Shown here: piece after piece, positions 12,678 through 18,933 of the stretch | How positions within the stretch are numbered: position 1 is the first letter of the stretch | Layout of the letters: every line of letters starts with the position of its first letter | Notes under the pieces: generated by a model | What the model was told of the DNA's origin: nothing | The model's database searches: none | The model's input: only the letters and a program-made list of their open reading frames with translations | Program-made: the position numbers and the translations under genes | DNA from: a virus | Strand: one strand, 5' to 3' | IMG/VR virus record: IMGVR_UViG_3300009474_000347 | Span: 1 to 29,501 of that record | DNA length: 29,501 nucleotides

Positions 12678-13589
12678 TCAGGCGTTGTCCAGGAACAAGA
12701 GTTTCGAGCGGAAAGCTTCGGGACCCATGTTAGCGAGATAGCGCCAAGCGTTCTCAGGGCTCTGATTCATCACCTGGCTGAAGTTTTGCCACTGAGAATC
12801 AGCGTCAGGAGAAGGGGCACCGGCCACAGCAGAAGCGGGCACGGCGGGAACCTGATCGTACTGAGGATTGTACTGTTGAGCAGGTTGCTGTTCGTCTACA
12901 GGATACACTTCAGTAAAGAAACGGTTGGTGTAATCGGCTAAGTGATCAGGATCAGTCAGGATAGCTTCCATAGCAGCCCCGCGATTGGAAACTTCCTCCA
13001 GCACTTGATGCTGCTGAATCAGCGCATCTTCGAGCGTGGTGGCGTACTGATTGAGGATGCCGGGAGCCTCAATGCCGAAGTGATTAACGACGGCGGTTGT
13101 TTCGGGACTTAGGCTTGGAGCCTGTCGTTCCGTAGAAGTCGGATAAGAAGTTTGGGTCGTAGACCCGTTGCTGTAGGAGGTCGGCTGAGCCGTAGGGGCT
13201 TGGTAAGCCCACGGTTGGGCCTGTGAAAGCTGACTGAGTTGTTGAATATCCGCCGCCGTCAGTTGGGGTTGCGCTGACGGTGCTGTCTGGCTGGGCGACG
13301 GGGAGAGCCGGGACACGATCCGGTCCAAGCTGCCCAGCGCTGCTTCCCACGGATTGTTCGGGGAGTAAGCGGACGGAGACTGGTTGTACTGGCTGTTGGT
13401 AGAAGGGACCGTAGCCTGTTGTGCCGGCGATGGCGCTTGGGGCATAGCTGCCGAAGGCACCGCCTGGGTACTCGCTACCCATTGCGGGTAAGCGGTTGAG
13501 CCCTGGTCCGCCACCGGGGCCGCCGCCTGAGGGGCTGCTACCGCCGGGGAGACCGGGCTCGGGATCGAAGCTGGGATCTGCTGGCTCAT
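12678..13589 (-). CDS. Probable scaffolding protein, overlapping the portal gene in the +1 frame
   Basis: The protein has 303 residues. The first about 150 are Pro/Ala/Gln/Ser-rich and disordered. The rest is helical and acidic: VVNHFGIEAPGILNQYATTL, EDALIQQHQVLEEVSNRGAA, DPDHLADYTNRFFTEVYPVD. It ends MGPEAFRSKLLFLDNA. Its location between portal and capsid, disordered acidic character and helical C-terminus fit a scaffolding protein, which shapes the procapsid and is then lost. The start ATG lies inside the portal gene: 506 nt are read in both frames. The ribosome binding site (GGGCAG) is weak. A later start at Met49 (13445) would still leave a 362-nt overlap. Confidence 0.75.
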   Translation of the reverse strand: MSQQIPASIPSPVSPAVAAPQAAAPVADQGSTAYPQWVASTQAVPSAAMPQAPSPAQQATVPSTNSQYNQSPSAYSPNNPWEAALGSLDRIVSRLSPSPSQTAPSAQPQLTAADIQQLSQLSQAQPWAYQAPTAQPTSYSNGSTTQTSYPTSTERQAPSLSPETTAVVNHFGIEAPGILNQYATTLEDALIQQHQVLEEVSNRGAAMEAILTDPDHLADYTNRFFTEVYPVDEQQPAQQYNPQYDQVPAVPASAVAGAPSPDADSQWQNFSQVMNQSPENAWRYLANMGPEAFRSKLLFLDNA

Positions 13590-15321
13590 AGCTGCCCGAG
13601 TAAGTCAGTTCTTGCGCGAGGTGGTCAAACGTCCTATAAAGTAAGGGCGTTAGGTTTAGCCGAGGATCAGCCGCTAAAGGCTGATTAGGGGCTAAAGGAT
13701 GCGGGGCTTGTAGCATCTGGTTCAATAGTAGCAAGAATTGCTGCATTGCGCCCTGCGTTTGTTGAATCATTCGGAAAGGAAAGCCCCTCAACATTTCCGA
13801 ACGTTCCAGATCAGTTTTATCTGGGAACAGATACTTCAGAGCTTCGACACTATCCACGCCGAGCTCTTGCAAGTTCCGAACTACGATTGACTTCTGGTTG
13901 ATATCGTACGCAGTATCTTCGTACACATCACCTTGGAATCGATACGTTACAGCACGATCTCCGTCAGGAGGCAGTCCGAAAACACCGCGTGGGACTTTGT
14001 TATCAGCGAGTGCAGCTTGAATCGCTAAATCAACATTTTCTTCATACTTTGTTAGTTTCGATTGGTACTTAAGGAGCGTCTCTTCTGTTTGTTCTTTGGG
14101 TTCTTTCGGAGGGACTAAGCCCATAACCGAAATAAAGCTTTCGCGGAAAATTTGCTCCTGATGGTACAGGATCATTTCCAACAAACGGCAGAAACCGTAG
14201 GTCAGAAAACTCTTATTTTTACGAAGAGCAGTCGCTTGAGCGCGACCCATAAGTCCTTTAATTTCTGTCGCAGTGGCTCCGGCGCTGATTGATATTTCAT
14301 CAACACCACCCAGGGCTGTTCGAATCTCCTCTCGTAATAAAAGCGCATAGCGATTCATATCCCCGTTAACGGGGTCTGGCGTCATGTAGCCCACGCGGTC
14401 GGAGGGCTCAACGTTGGCGATAATACGGGGAACCCGCAGTCCGCCTAAACCAGACTGAGAACCGAAAGGTTCCGAAACACGTGTCGAGGGAGAATCGATC
14501 CCAGCGAAACCACTCTGACTGCTGATCGTGGGACGGAACGTGCGGTCCGCGTCCGAAGCCTCGACCAGATCACTACGAGGACGCGAACTGATCAGCGTGG
14601 GGTTGCCGAAGAACTCAATGTTCTTGGCGATGTTCTGCATCATCTGATCGTGCAGAACAATTTGTTGCATGAAGGGTTCGAACTCCCCTTCACCCTCGGT
14701 GCCGCTGGCGTTGGGTTTGTTTAAAACCTCAACAGCGGGGATAAAACCGAGAGTATTTGGTCGGCTGTTTTTAGGGGTAATTAAAGAACCGGGCTCAAGC
14801 TCGAAACTCAGCTCACTATTTGCTTCATATTCTGTAATTTTATCGTTGGTGATCGAGATCCGAACATAGCGCTTGTTTTGCCCTTGAGTTTCGGCAGGCA
14901 GCCCAATAGCGCTGTTACGAATCTTATAGCTATAGATGATTACGACTTCTTCGATCTCACCGTTAATGTCGTGGTAGACACGGTATTGAGTCTTATTAAA
15001 GAAATAAATCTGATATTTCAGCTTCGGATCAGGACGGAAGTAGAACAAGCCACAGCCGTCGATCAAAAAATTTCGAATGATCGAAGGAAAACGAATATCC
15101 AACCGGTTCAGTTGGATAAGATCTTCGATAAACTTTGTCCGAGCTTTATAGGTGTCCTGTTCGCAGTAGAAAAAGAGCCCCTTCTTCATCATCAGCAGCG
15201 TCATTTGCTGCAGATGACTAAGGACAACCATAGTCGCAGATTGTTTGCTGCGATCCTGAGTTCTAGAAGCTTCTAGAATCTCGTTAAACCGCTGCCGTAC
15301 GCTTAGGTTGTCCGCAGGCAT
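13084..15321 (-). CDS. Portal protein with a long low-complexity C-terminal tail
   Basis: The protein has 745 residues. The first about 570 look like a portal, the dodecameric ring through which DNA enters the head: helical N-terminus, a beta-rich middle (YQIYFFNKTQYRVYHDINGE), LGFIPAVEVLNKPNASGTEG (about 191-210), EFEPFMQQIVLHDQMMQNIA, and the stem-like EEIRTALGGVDEISISAGAT and ATEIKGLMGRAQATALRKNK. Portals are usually 450-600 residues (N4 about 760). From residue 578 on, the chain is Gly/Pro/Ser/Tyr-rich (GGSSPSGGGPGGGPGLNRL) and ends in the basic GSKPKSRNNRRR; this part is encoded on DNA that also encodes the scaffold N-terminus. An 18-bp perfect palindrome lies near the 5' end. Confidence 0.85.
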   Translation of the reverse strand: MPADNLSVRQRFNEILEASRTQDRSKQSATMVVLSHLQQMTLLMMKKGLFFYCEQDTYKARTKFIEDLIQLNRLDIRFPSIIRNFLIDGCGLFYFRPDPKLKYQIYFFNKTQYRVYHDINGEIEEVVIIYSYKIRNSAIGLPAETQGQNKRYVRISITNDKITEYEANSELSFELEPGSLITPKNSRPNTLGFIPAVEVLNKPNASGTEGEGEFEPFMQQIVLHDQMMQNIAKNIEFFGNPTLISSRPRSDLVEASDADRTFRPTISSQSGFAGIDSPSTRVSEPFGSQSGLGGLRVPRIIANVEPSDRVGYMTPDPVNGDMNRYALLLREEIRTALGGVDEISISAGATATEIKGLMGRAQATALRKNKSFLTYGFCRLLEMILYHQEQIFRESFISVMGLVPPKEPKEQTEETLLKYQSKLTKYEENVDLAIQAALADNKVPRGVFGLPPDGDRAVTYRFQGDVYEDTAYDINQKSIVVRNLQELGVDSVEALKYLFPDKTDLERSEMLRGFPFRMIQQTQGAMQQFLLLLNQMLQAPHPLAPNQPLAADPRLNLTPLLYRTFDHLAQELTYSGSYEPADPSFDPEPGLPGGSSPSGGGPGGGPGLNRLPAMGSEYPGGAFGSYAPSAIAGTTGYGPFYQQPVQPVSVRLLPEQSVGSSAGQLGPDRVPALPVAQPDSTVSATPTDGGGYSTTQSAFTGPTVGLPSPYGSADLLQQRVYDPNFLSDFYGTTGSKPKSRNNRRR
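15261..15278. repeat. 18-bp perfect palindrome inside the portal gene
   Basis: ttctagaagcttctagaa is fully self-complementary. It encodes part of ILEASRT near portal residue 15-20. It could be a protein-binding site or a chance result of a Leu-Glu-Ala-Ser-Arg coding run. Confidence 0.6.
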
Positions 15322-15340
15322 CGACGTGTTCCTTTATAAG

Positions 15341-15505
15341 TCAGCGAGAACCGGCTTCCCGCTCCTTTGTACGCATCATACGAGCTTTCCGTGCTTTACG
15401 GACAGCTTCACGACGTACTTCATTACGCTCAGAACCTTCCTTTTCACCGCCGCCCTGGCGACCAGCAAAAGGCTTTTTGATCTGTTCCGTCATGAGATCA
15501 GCCAT
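15341..15505 (-). CDS. Small basic protein (54 aa)
   Basis: The sequence is MADLMTEQIKKPFAGRQGGG, then EKEGSERNEVRREAVRKARK and ARMMRTKEREAGSR. The second half is a highly charged helix with many Arg/Lys. The start overlaps the stop of the GT17 gene in an 8-nt ATGGCTGA overlap, and the stop lies 19 nt before the portal start. These contacts support a real, co-translated gene too short for default gene callers. Function is unknown; a nucleic-acid-binding or assembly-helper role is possible from charge. Confidence 0.65.
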   Translation of the reverse strand: MADLMTEQIKKPFAGRQGGGEKEGSERNEVRREAVRKARKARMMRTKEREAGSR

Positions 15506-16310
15506 TGGGAAGTAGATACTCGCGCACTCTCTCTATTTTAAACAGTTCAGGAGGCAAAAGTTCACAAGGATAGGAAGTTAACAAATGATCTTGTCGACCT
15601 AACATATCAGTATTACCTTCTTTTGGTTCAAAGTTATCACATAATTTTTGAATTTCAGGACGATCCCATACGTAATATTCTGCAATAGAGCGGAGTTTAG
15701 TTTTACGTTTATTAGAATCACCCATCCAACTTAAGTGCCAACCCGCGTCCCTAGTTCCAAAAAAGTAATTGTGTTGCGTGGAACGCATATAAGAAAGAGA
15801 ACCAAAATTTTTTAATCGACGAACAGTACTAACGACACTACATCTCCAGTCAAAAAGTTCGCCGTCGGGTGACATAAGTTGTCTATCGGCTCGACCATAG
15901 TGCATAGACATACTCAAACGTACGACTTTATCTTTCTCTTGATTGACAACTTGCACTAATTCGTCAAATTTTGTCGGGTTTGCTATCTCATCGCAATCAG
16001 AGCAAATAAAAATAGTATCGTCTGGCAACATGTGTAAACCTACACCTAACGCGTCTCGTTGACCTCGTTCACGAATCCACGGATCAGGAGCTTCGTCAAA
16101 TGAAGGGAGTTCAACATGGAGAACTTGAATTTTCTCCTCAGGAAGCCCGAGTTCTCGAATTGTATCAAGACAGGTAAAAGGCTTTTCTTCACCGCGATGA
16201 GTTCGATTGGCGTCCGTAATCAAAAAACCGTCGACATAATCTTCGAGAGAGCGGATACGGAGCTCTAAAATTTCACGCTCGTTAAAGTAGGGAAAACAAT
16301 CTACAAGCAT
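15498..16310 (-). CDS. Family 17 glycosyltransferase (GT17, N-acetylglucosaminyltransferase-like)
   Basis: The N-terminus MLVDCFPYFNEREILELRI followed by LEDYVDGFLITDANRTHRGE is diagnostic of GT17, whose eukaryotic members add a beta-1,4-GlcNAc to mannose on glycans. The metal-binding motif is visible as CSDCDEI (Asp105 and Asp107 counted from the chosen start). A conserved-looking Trp-rich part follows (DAGWHLSWMGD). Length 270 residues is usual. I chose the ATG at 16310 because the family starts there; an in-frame GTG at 16349 would add 13 residues. No good ribosome binding site is seen at either. Donor and acceptor cannot be deduced. It is one of several glycan enzymes among virion genes and is AT-richer than the capsid genes. 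Confidence 0.85.
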   Translation of the reverse strand: MLVDCFPYFNEREILELRIRSLEDYVDGFLITDANRTHRGEEKPFTCLDTIRELGLPEEKIQVLHVELPSFDEAPDPWIRERGQRDALGVGLHMLPDDTIFICSDCDEIANPTKFDELVQVVNQEKDKVVRLSMSMHYGRADRQLMSPDGELFDWRCSVVSTVRRLKNFGSLSYMRSTQHNYFFGTRDAGWHLSWMGDSNKRKTKLRSIAEYYVWDRPEIQKLCDNFEPKEGNTDMLGRQDHLLTSYPCELLPPELFKIERVREYLLPNG

Positions 16311-16386
16311 TGTGAGGAAAAAAGCTAAGCCATAGTAACTCGACCTCACAGTTTTTGCAAGATAACACTGAAAACTTTATATAAAA

Positions 16387-16716
16387 TTAAGTAAAGCGAG
16401 GAATTACTTCTCCACGGTGGGCGTCCTCAACCTGAGCTGACTCAGCTGCGCGGCGATTTGCACGAGTCTTCTGCATCAACTCTTGCTTGATATCCTCCAT
16501 AGGATCCCCCGTGGGCTGGAATCCTTCCTCAAATACACCATAAGGTGCGTTCATAGGAGGTACAGGAGCGTTATAAGCTTGATCTTCTAGTTGACTTGTA
16601 TATTCATCGCTACGCATACTGGCTCGCTGAGCCTTCATCTGGCGACGAGCTGCTAGCTCCTGAGCGTTAAACGCACGAGTAAACAGATCACCGGCTTCGA
16701 GAAACGGATCAGCCAT
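16387..16716 (-). CDS. Hypothetical helical protein (109 aa)
   Basis: The protein starts MADPFLEAGDLFTRAFNAQE. Two charged helical parts (QELAARRQMKAQRASMRSDE; MEDIKQELMQKTRANRRAAE) flank a Pro/Tyr-rich, probably flexible segment (YNAPVPPMNAPYGVFEEGFQ). No family is recognised. Its start overlaps the stop of the 76-residue gene in an 8-nt ATGGCTGA overlap, so it is translated from the same message. It is the last of a run of four or five small coupled genes that starts near 17643. Context suggests a late assembly or virion-internal role. Confidence 0.66.
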   Translation of the reverse strand: MADPFLEAGDLFTRAFNAQELAARRQMKAQRASMRSDEYTSQLEDQAYNAPVPPMNAPYGVFEEGFQPTGDPMEDIKQELMQKTRANRRAAESAQVEDAHRGEVIPRFT

Positions 16717-16939
16717 TTTTAGAAGTCTTTCTCCTAATGTACTCGGAAGCGCGGCGTCTTGCTTCTCGCGCCTTATCAGTGTTCGCTACCTGAGTATTTA
16801 CAGGCTTATCACCTGCTGTAGCGCGTTTCTTTTTTTCGTCGGTAGCCCGACGTTCTTCAGGACTGAGAGAAGCCCACGCGGCACGTGGAAGGTATCGCTC
16901 AGTCCGTCCTTTCTCGCGTGCTTTGTCAGCCAAGGCCAC
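16709..16939 (-). CDS. Small basic protein with C-terminal ASEYIRRK motif
   Basis: The protein has 76 residues, very rich in Arg, Lys, Ala and Glu. It begins MALADKAREKGRTERYLPRA and ends KAREARRRASEYIRRKTSKNG (last 21 residues, quoted in part as RRRASEYIRRKTSKNG). The end is closely similar to that of the 60-residue protein at 12397-12579. The start overlaps the upstream 67-residue gene by 14 nt and the stop overlaps the 109-residue gene by 8 nt, so all three are co-translated. Function is unknown; the shared tail may be a common targeting or binding signal. Confidence 0.68.
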   Translation of the reverse strand: MALADKAREKGRTERYLPRAAWASLSPEERRATDEKKKRATAGDKPVNTQVANTDKAREARRRASEYIRRKTSKNG

Positions 16940-17129
16940 CCATCATCGCTTTAGCTGCTGCTGCCCGAGCAAGCATTTCGTTTTTAAGGGGATTTACCAA
17001 TCCCTGAGCGATTACATCTGAAGCTGCCTTACTTTTAACGGCTCGAATCAGATCTTCAGCGTCCCCAAGGACCCGTTCCCGGAAGGTAGATCCCCCAGAA
17101 AGATAACTAACGAGATCCGCGGCATCCAT
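16926..17129 (-). CDS. Hypothetical small helical protein (67 aa)
   Basis: It begins MDAADLVSYLSGGSTFRERV and continues with an amphipathic helix (LGDAEDLIRAVKSKAASDVI), then an Ala-rich end (MLARAAAAKAMMGGLG). No family is recognised. It starts 2 nt after the DUF5872-like gene and overlaps the 76-residue gene by 14 nt. That tight packing supports it as a real member of the small-gene run. The Ala/Met/Gly-rich end is not long enough to be a membrane anchor. Confidence 0.65.
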   Translation of the reverse strand: MDAADLVSYLSGGSTFRERVLGDAEDLIRAVKSKAASDVIAQGLVNPLKNEMLARAAAAKAMMGGLG

Positions 17130-17131
17130 AA

Positions 17132-17362
17132 TCAGTCTTTTTTGGACTTCTCGTACTCTTCACGAGTTTGCCAGTCTTCCTTGGACCAGCGGCTCAAGCG
17201 GTTGGACGAAGATTTTTTACCTTCGTAAGTACCGCCGGCTTCTTTATAGTACTTGGTTGCGAGCTGCATCGCTCGTGCCGAGTGCCCACCTAATTTCTTA
17301 CGGGCTTTAGCTTTCGCTGCCGCCCACTTTTTAGGATCACGTTTTTTAGCGATTTCAGCCAT
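17132..17362 (-). CDS. DUF5872-like small basic protein
   Basis: The 76-residue protein MAEIAKKRDPKKWAAAKAKA, then RKKLGGHSARAMQLATKYYK and EAGGTYEGKKSSSNRLSRWS matches a family I recall from many aquatic phages and large viruses (pattern DPKKWAxAKAxAxxKxGGxHSARAMQxAxKxYKxxGG...W). Its function is unknown. The frame is open up to 17425, but the real start is the ATG at 17362 because it shares one base with the stop of the upstream gene (TAATG) and matches the family's N-terminus. It is followed after 2 nt by the 67-residue gene. Confidence 0.82.
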   Translation of the reverse strand: MAEIAKKRDPKKWAAAKAKARKKLGGHSARAMQLATKYYKEAGGTYEGKKSSSNRLSRWSKEDWQTREEYEKSKKD

Positions 17363-17643
17363 TAATATAAAACCATAACGTTTGTGACGTTTCCACTGAT
17401 TAATGCTGTTGCAGATATAGGGCAAATAAAATCACCATTTAGATGATCATTTTCGCATACTTGTCCAGGTGCGTCAGAAAACTCTAAAGCTAAGGTTTTA
17501 TTATTGCCCCCACCATTTTGAATAAACAATGCGCGACAAGAAGGAAAATTAACTCTTCCATCAGAGGGAACCCATTTAAATCCGCTGGTATAAGGAAGGC
17601 TAGCCGTCTGCCCGTAAATAGACCCAAACGCTCTTACGTCCAT
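17362..17643 (-). CDS. Small beta-rich protein, possibly a virion (spike-base-like) protein
   Basis: The 93-residue protein has the order RALFIQNGGGNNKTLALEFS, a short loop, DFICPISATALISGNVTNVM and a terminal VLY. This resembles small phage beta-barrel proteins of the spike-base type (C-R-A-L-x-V-G..G...., LP...I..TGTTA..IVALY). The match is by pattern only and is weak. It is coupled to the DUF5872-like gene by a TAATG junction. Alternatives are a minor tail or decoration protein. Confidence 0.6.
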   Translation of the reverse strand: MDVRAFGSIYGQTASLPYTSGFKWVPSDGRVNFPSCRALFIQNGGGNNKTLALEFSDAPGQVCENDHLNGDFICPISATALISGNVTNVMVLY

Positions 17644-17671
17644 GAGTAATCTGTTTTCCTACATTATAGGT

Positions 17672-17953
17672 TCACTGTTCGCTCTCTTCGATCAACCGGT
17701 CCAAATACCATCTAGCTTTTTTCAAATCCTGAACTTTGTTTTTGTGTTCTGTGCGCCACAGGTACTTGATGATATTTCCGCGACAGTAGGCTTTAAAACC
17801 CTCAAACCCTAAAGCGGCCTTAAGAGCTTCAATACACTCAATGCCGCCTTGCGTATAGTGAGCTGGGTGATTTACAGGATCGTTAAGCTGGGTTGAACCA
17901 GTAGATTGTCCCTTGCTCTCGTTCGACAAATCGTCGTAATCTGTACGCGTCAT
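17672..17953 (-). CDS. DUF3310 protein (T7 gp1.7-type family)
   Basis: The protein has 93 residues. The C-terminal two thirds match DUF3310: NHPAHYTQGGIECIEALKAA, GFKAYCRGNIIKYLWRTEHK, DLKKARWYLDRLIEESE. The best studied relative, T7 gp1.7, is a nucleotide kinase acting on dTMP and dGMP, but that protein is longer and many small DUF3310 proteins have no tested activity. The first about 28 residues (MTRTDYDDLSNESKGQSTGS) are polar and probably disordered. A nucleotide-metabolism role would fit the dCMP deaminase at the right end of the window, but it lies among late genes here. Confidence 0.85.
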   Translation of the reverse strand: MTRTDYDDLSNESKGQSTGSTQLNDPVNHPAHYTQGGIECIEALKAALGFEGFKAYCRGNIIKYLWRTEHKNKVQDLKKARWYLDRLIEESEQ

Positions 17954-18033
17954 CTCTAAATAAAGTCTGTTGGTAGTGGTGACCGTTCAGAACATAACAC
18001 ACCGACACATACTGTGCACCTCGATGCGCCACT

Positions 18034-18933
18034 TTACAATTTAAACATCTGTTTACAGTCTATCAAGTTACTAGACTTCTTAAGAAGCTCTTTAGTGTAC
18101 TTAGTATCGTCATGTTTAATTAAGCAACATTCATGCGGTACATATTTACCATCTTCCTCGACCACGGGGATCCAACGGCGGTGCTCGTGCCCCGTAGGAA
18201 CATTTTCAAAAGCTAAACCCATCGAACTACGGTCAGCTAAAGGCCAGTTACGGATCCCAACAAGCTCATAACTGCGAACGGGGTCCATACTTTGACTTCT
18301 AACGTATTTAACGGCATCTTGTTGATCCAAAATCATCGCGCCGTAGTAAGGATTCGACACTTGTGCAAAAAACTTGATGTCCGGGTCGACCACGAGCATC
18401 TTTTTGACCTCAAACCCGATGTCGTGCCAAACGTTCGGGGTCTCTCGCGTCAAGGAGAACGTGTGGTAGTTATCGAAGGGGATTTTCAGACCCGCGTACT
18501 CCTCATATCTGACGAAACCTGGCTCGAAACCGGCCGCACTTAACCTGTTTTTCCACCTAAACCAATATTTTAAATTTTCGTATGTCAGGATCATATCGTT
18601 CTCCTGATAAACGTAGAAATCTGCCGTGTAGTTCATACAAGCCAGTACAAGATCGGTCTTATGTGCCCATGTGAGCTCCCAACCGGAATATTCAGGTCCG
18701 CAAACTTTGATTTCTATGTTTAATTTCGAAAAATAAGGCTCTAGAATACTTTTTAGGGTCTCTACGTCTTTTTCTGACTCGTAATCTACATAAATATTTA
18801 TTTTTACTTCTAAATCATAATCTAAATAAGCGCGAACAGTGTTAACTAATGAATTTATACGTTTTAAAGGTTGGTGAGCCGTTATCGCGACCCACATTCG
18901 AGACCCAGAAAGCGTGGAAGTGTGAGTTTTCAT
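18034..18933 (-). CDS. Putative glycosyltransferase (GT-A-like)
   Basis: The 299-residue protein begins with a Rossmann-like first strand and loop, MWVAITAHQPLKRINSLVNT (13-32), then strands KINIYVDYES and IEIKVCGPEYSGWELTWAHK. ADFYVYQENDMILTY (104-118) contains an E-N-D triad at the place where GT-A enzymes carry the metal-binding DxD. NPYYGAMILDQQDAV is in the C-terminal half. These features suggest a nucleotide-sugar-dependent transferase, but no specific family is recognised. The start is the ATG at 18933, which shares one base with the terminase stop (TGATG); the open frame further upstream lies within the terminase gene. Low-GC codons resemble the other glycan genes. Confidence 0.62.
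   Translation of the reverse strand: MKTHTSTLSGSRMWVAITAHQPLKRINSLVNTVRAYLDYDLEVKINIYVDYESEKDVETLKSILEPYFSKLNIEIKVCGPEYSGWELTWAHKTDLVLACMNYTADFYVYQENDMILTYENLKYWFRWKNRLSAAGFEPGFVRYEEYAGLKIPFDNYHTFSLTRETPNVWHDIGFEVKKMLVVDPDIKFFAQVSNPYYGAMILDQQDAVKYVRSQSMDPVRSYELVGIRNWPLADRSSMGLAFENVPTGHEHRRWIPVVEEDGKYVPHECCLIKHDDTKYTKELLKKSSNLIDCKQMFKL

Noticed and set aside
14676-14692. GGTTCGAACTCC, resembling a tRNA T-arm
   Set aside because: It encodes portal residues (GEFEPF) and no acceptor, D or anticodon stem can be folded around it.
14669-15276. Two plus-strand frames inside the portal gene
   Set aside because: They are shadows of the well-supported portal frame; their translations show no recognisable domain.
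16350-16386. T4-type late promoter TATAAATA upstream of the GT17 gene
   Set aside because: Only TATATAAAG is present; the match is incomplete and the region is simply AT-rich.
17954-18033. Promoter or small RNA in the 80-nt gap before the DUF3310 gene
   Set aside because: No consensus promoter, hairpin or conserved motif could be seen; I see nothing supportable here.
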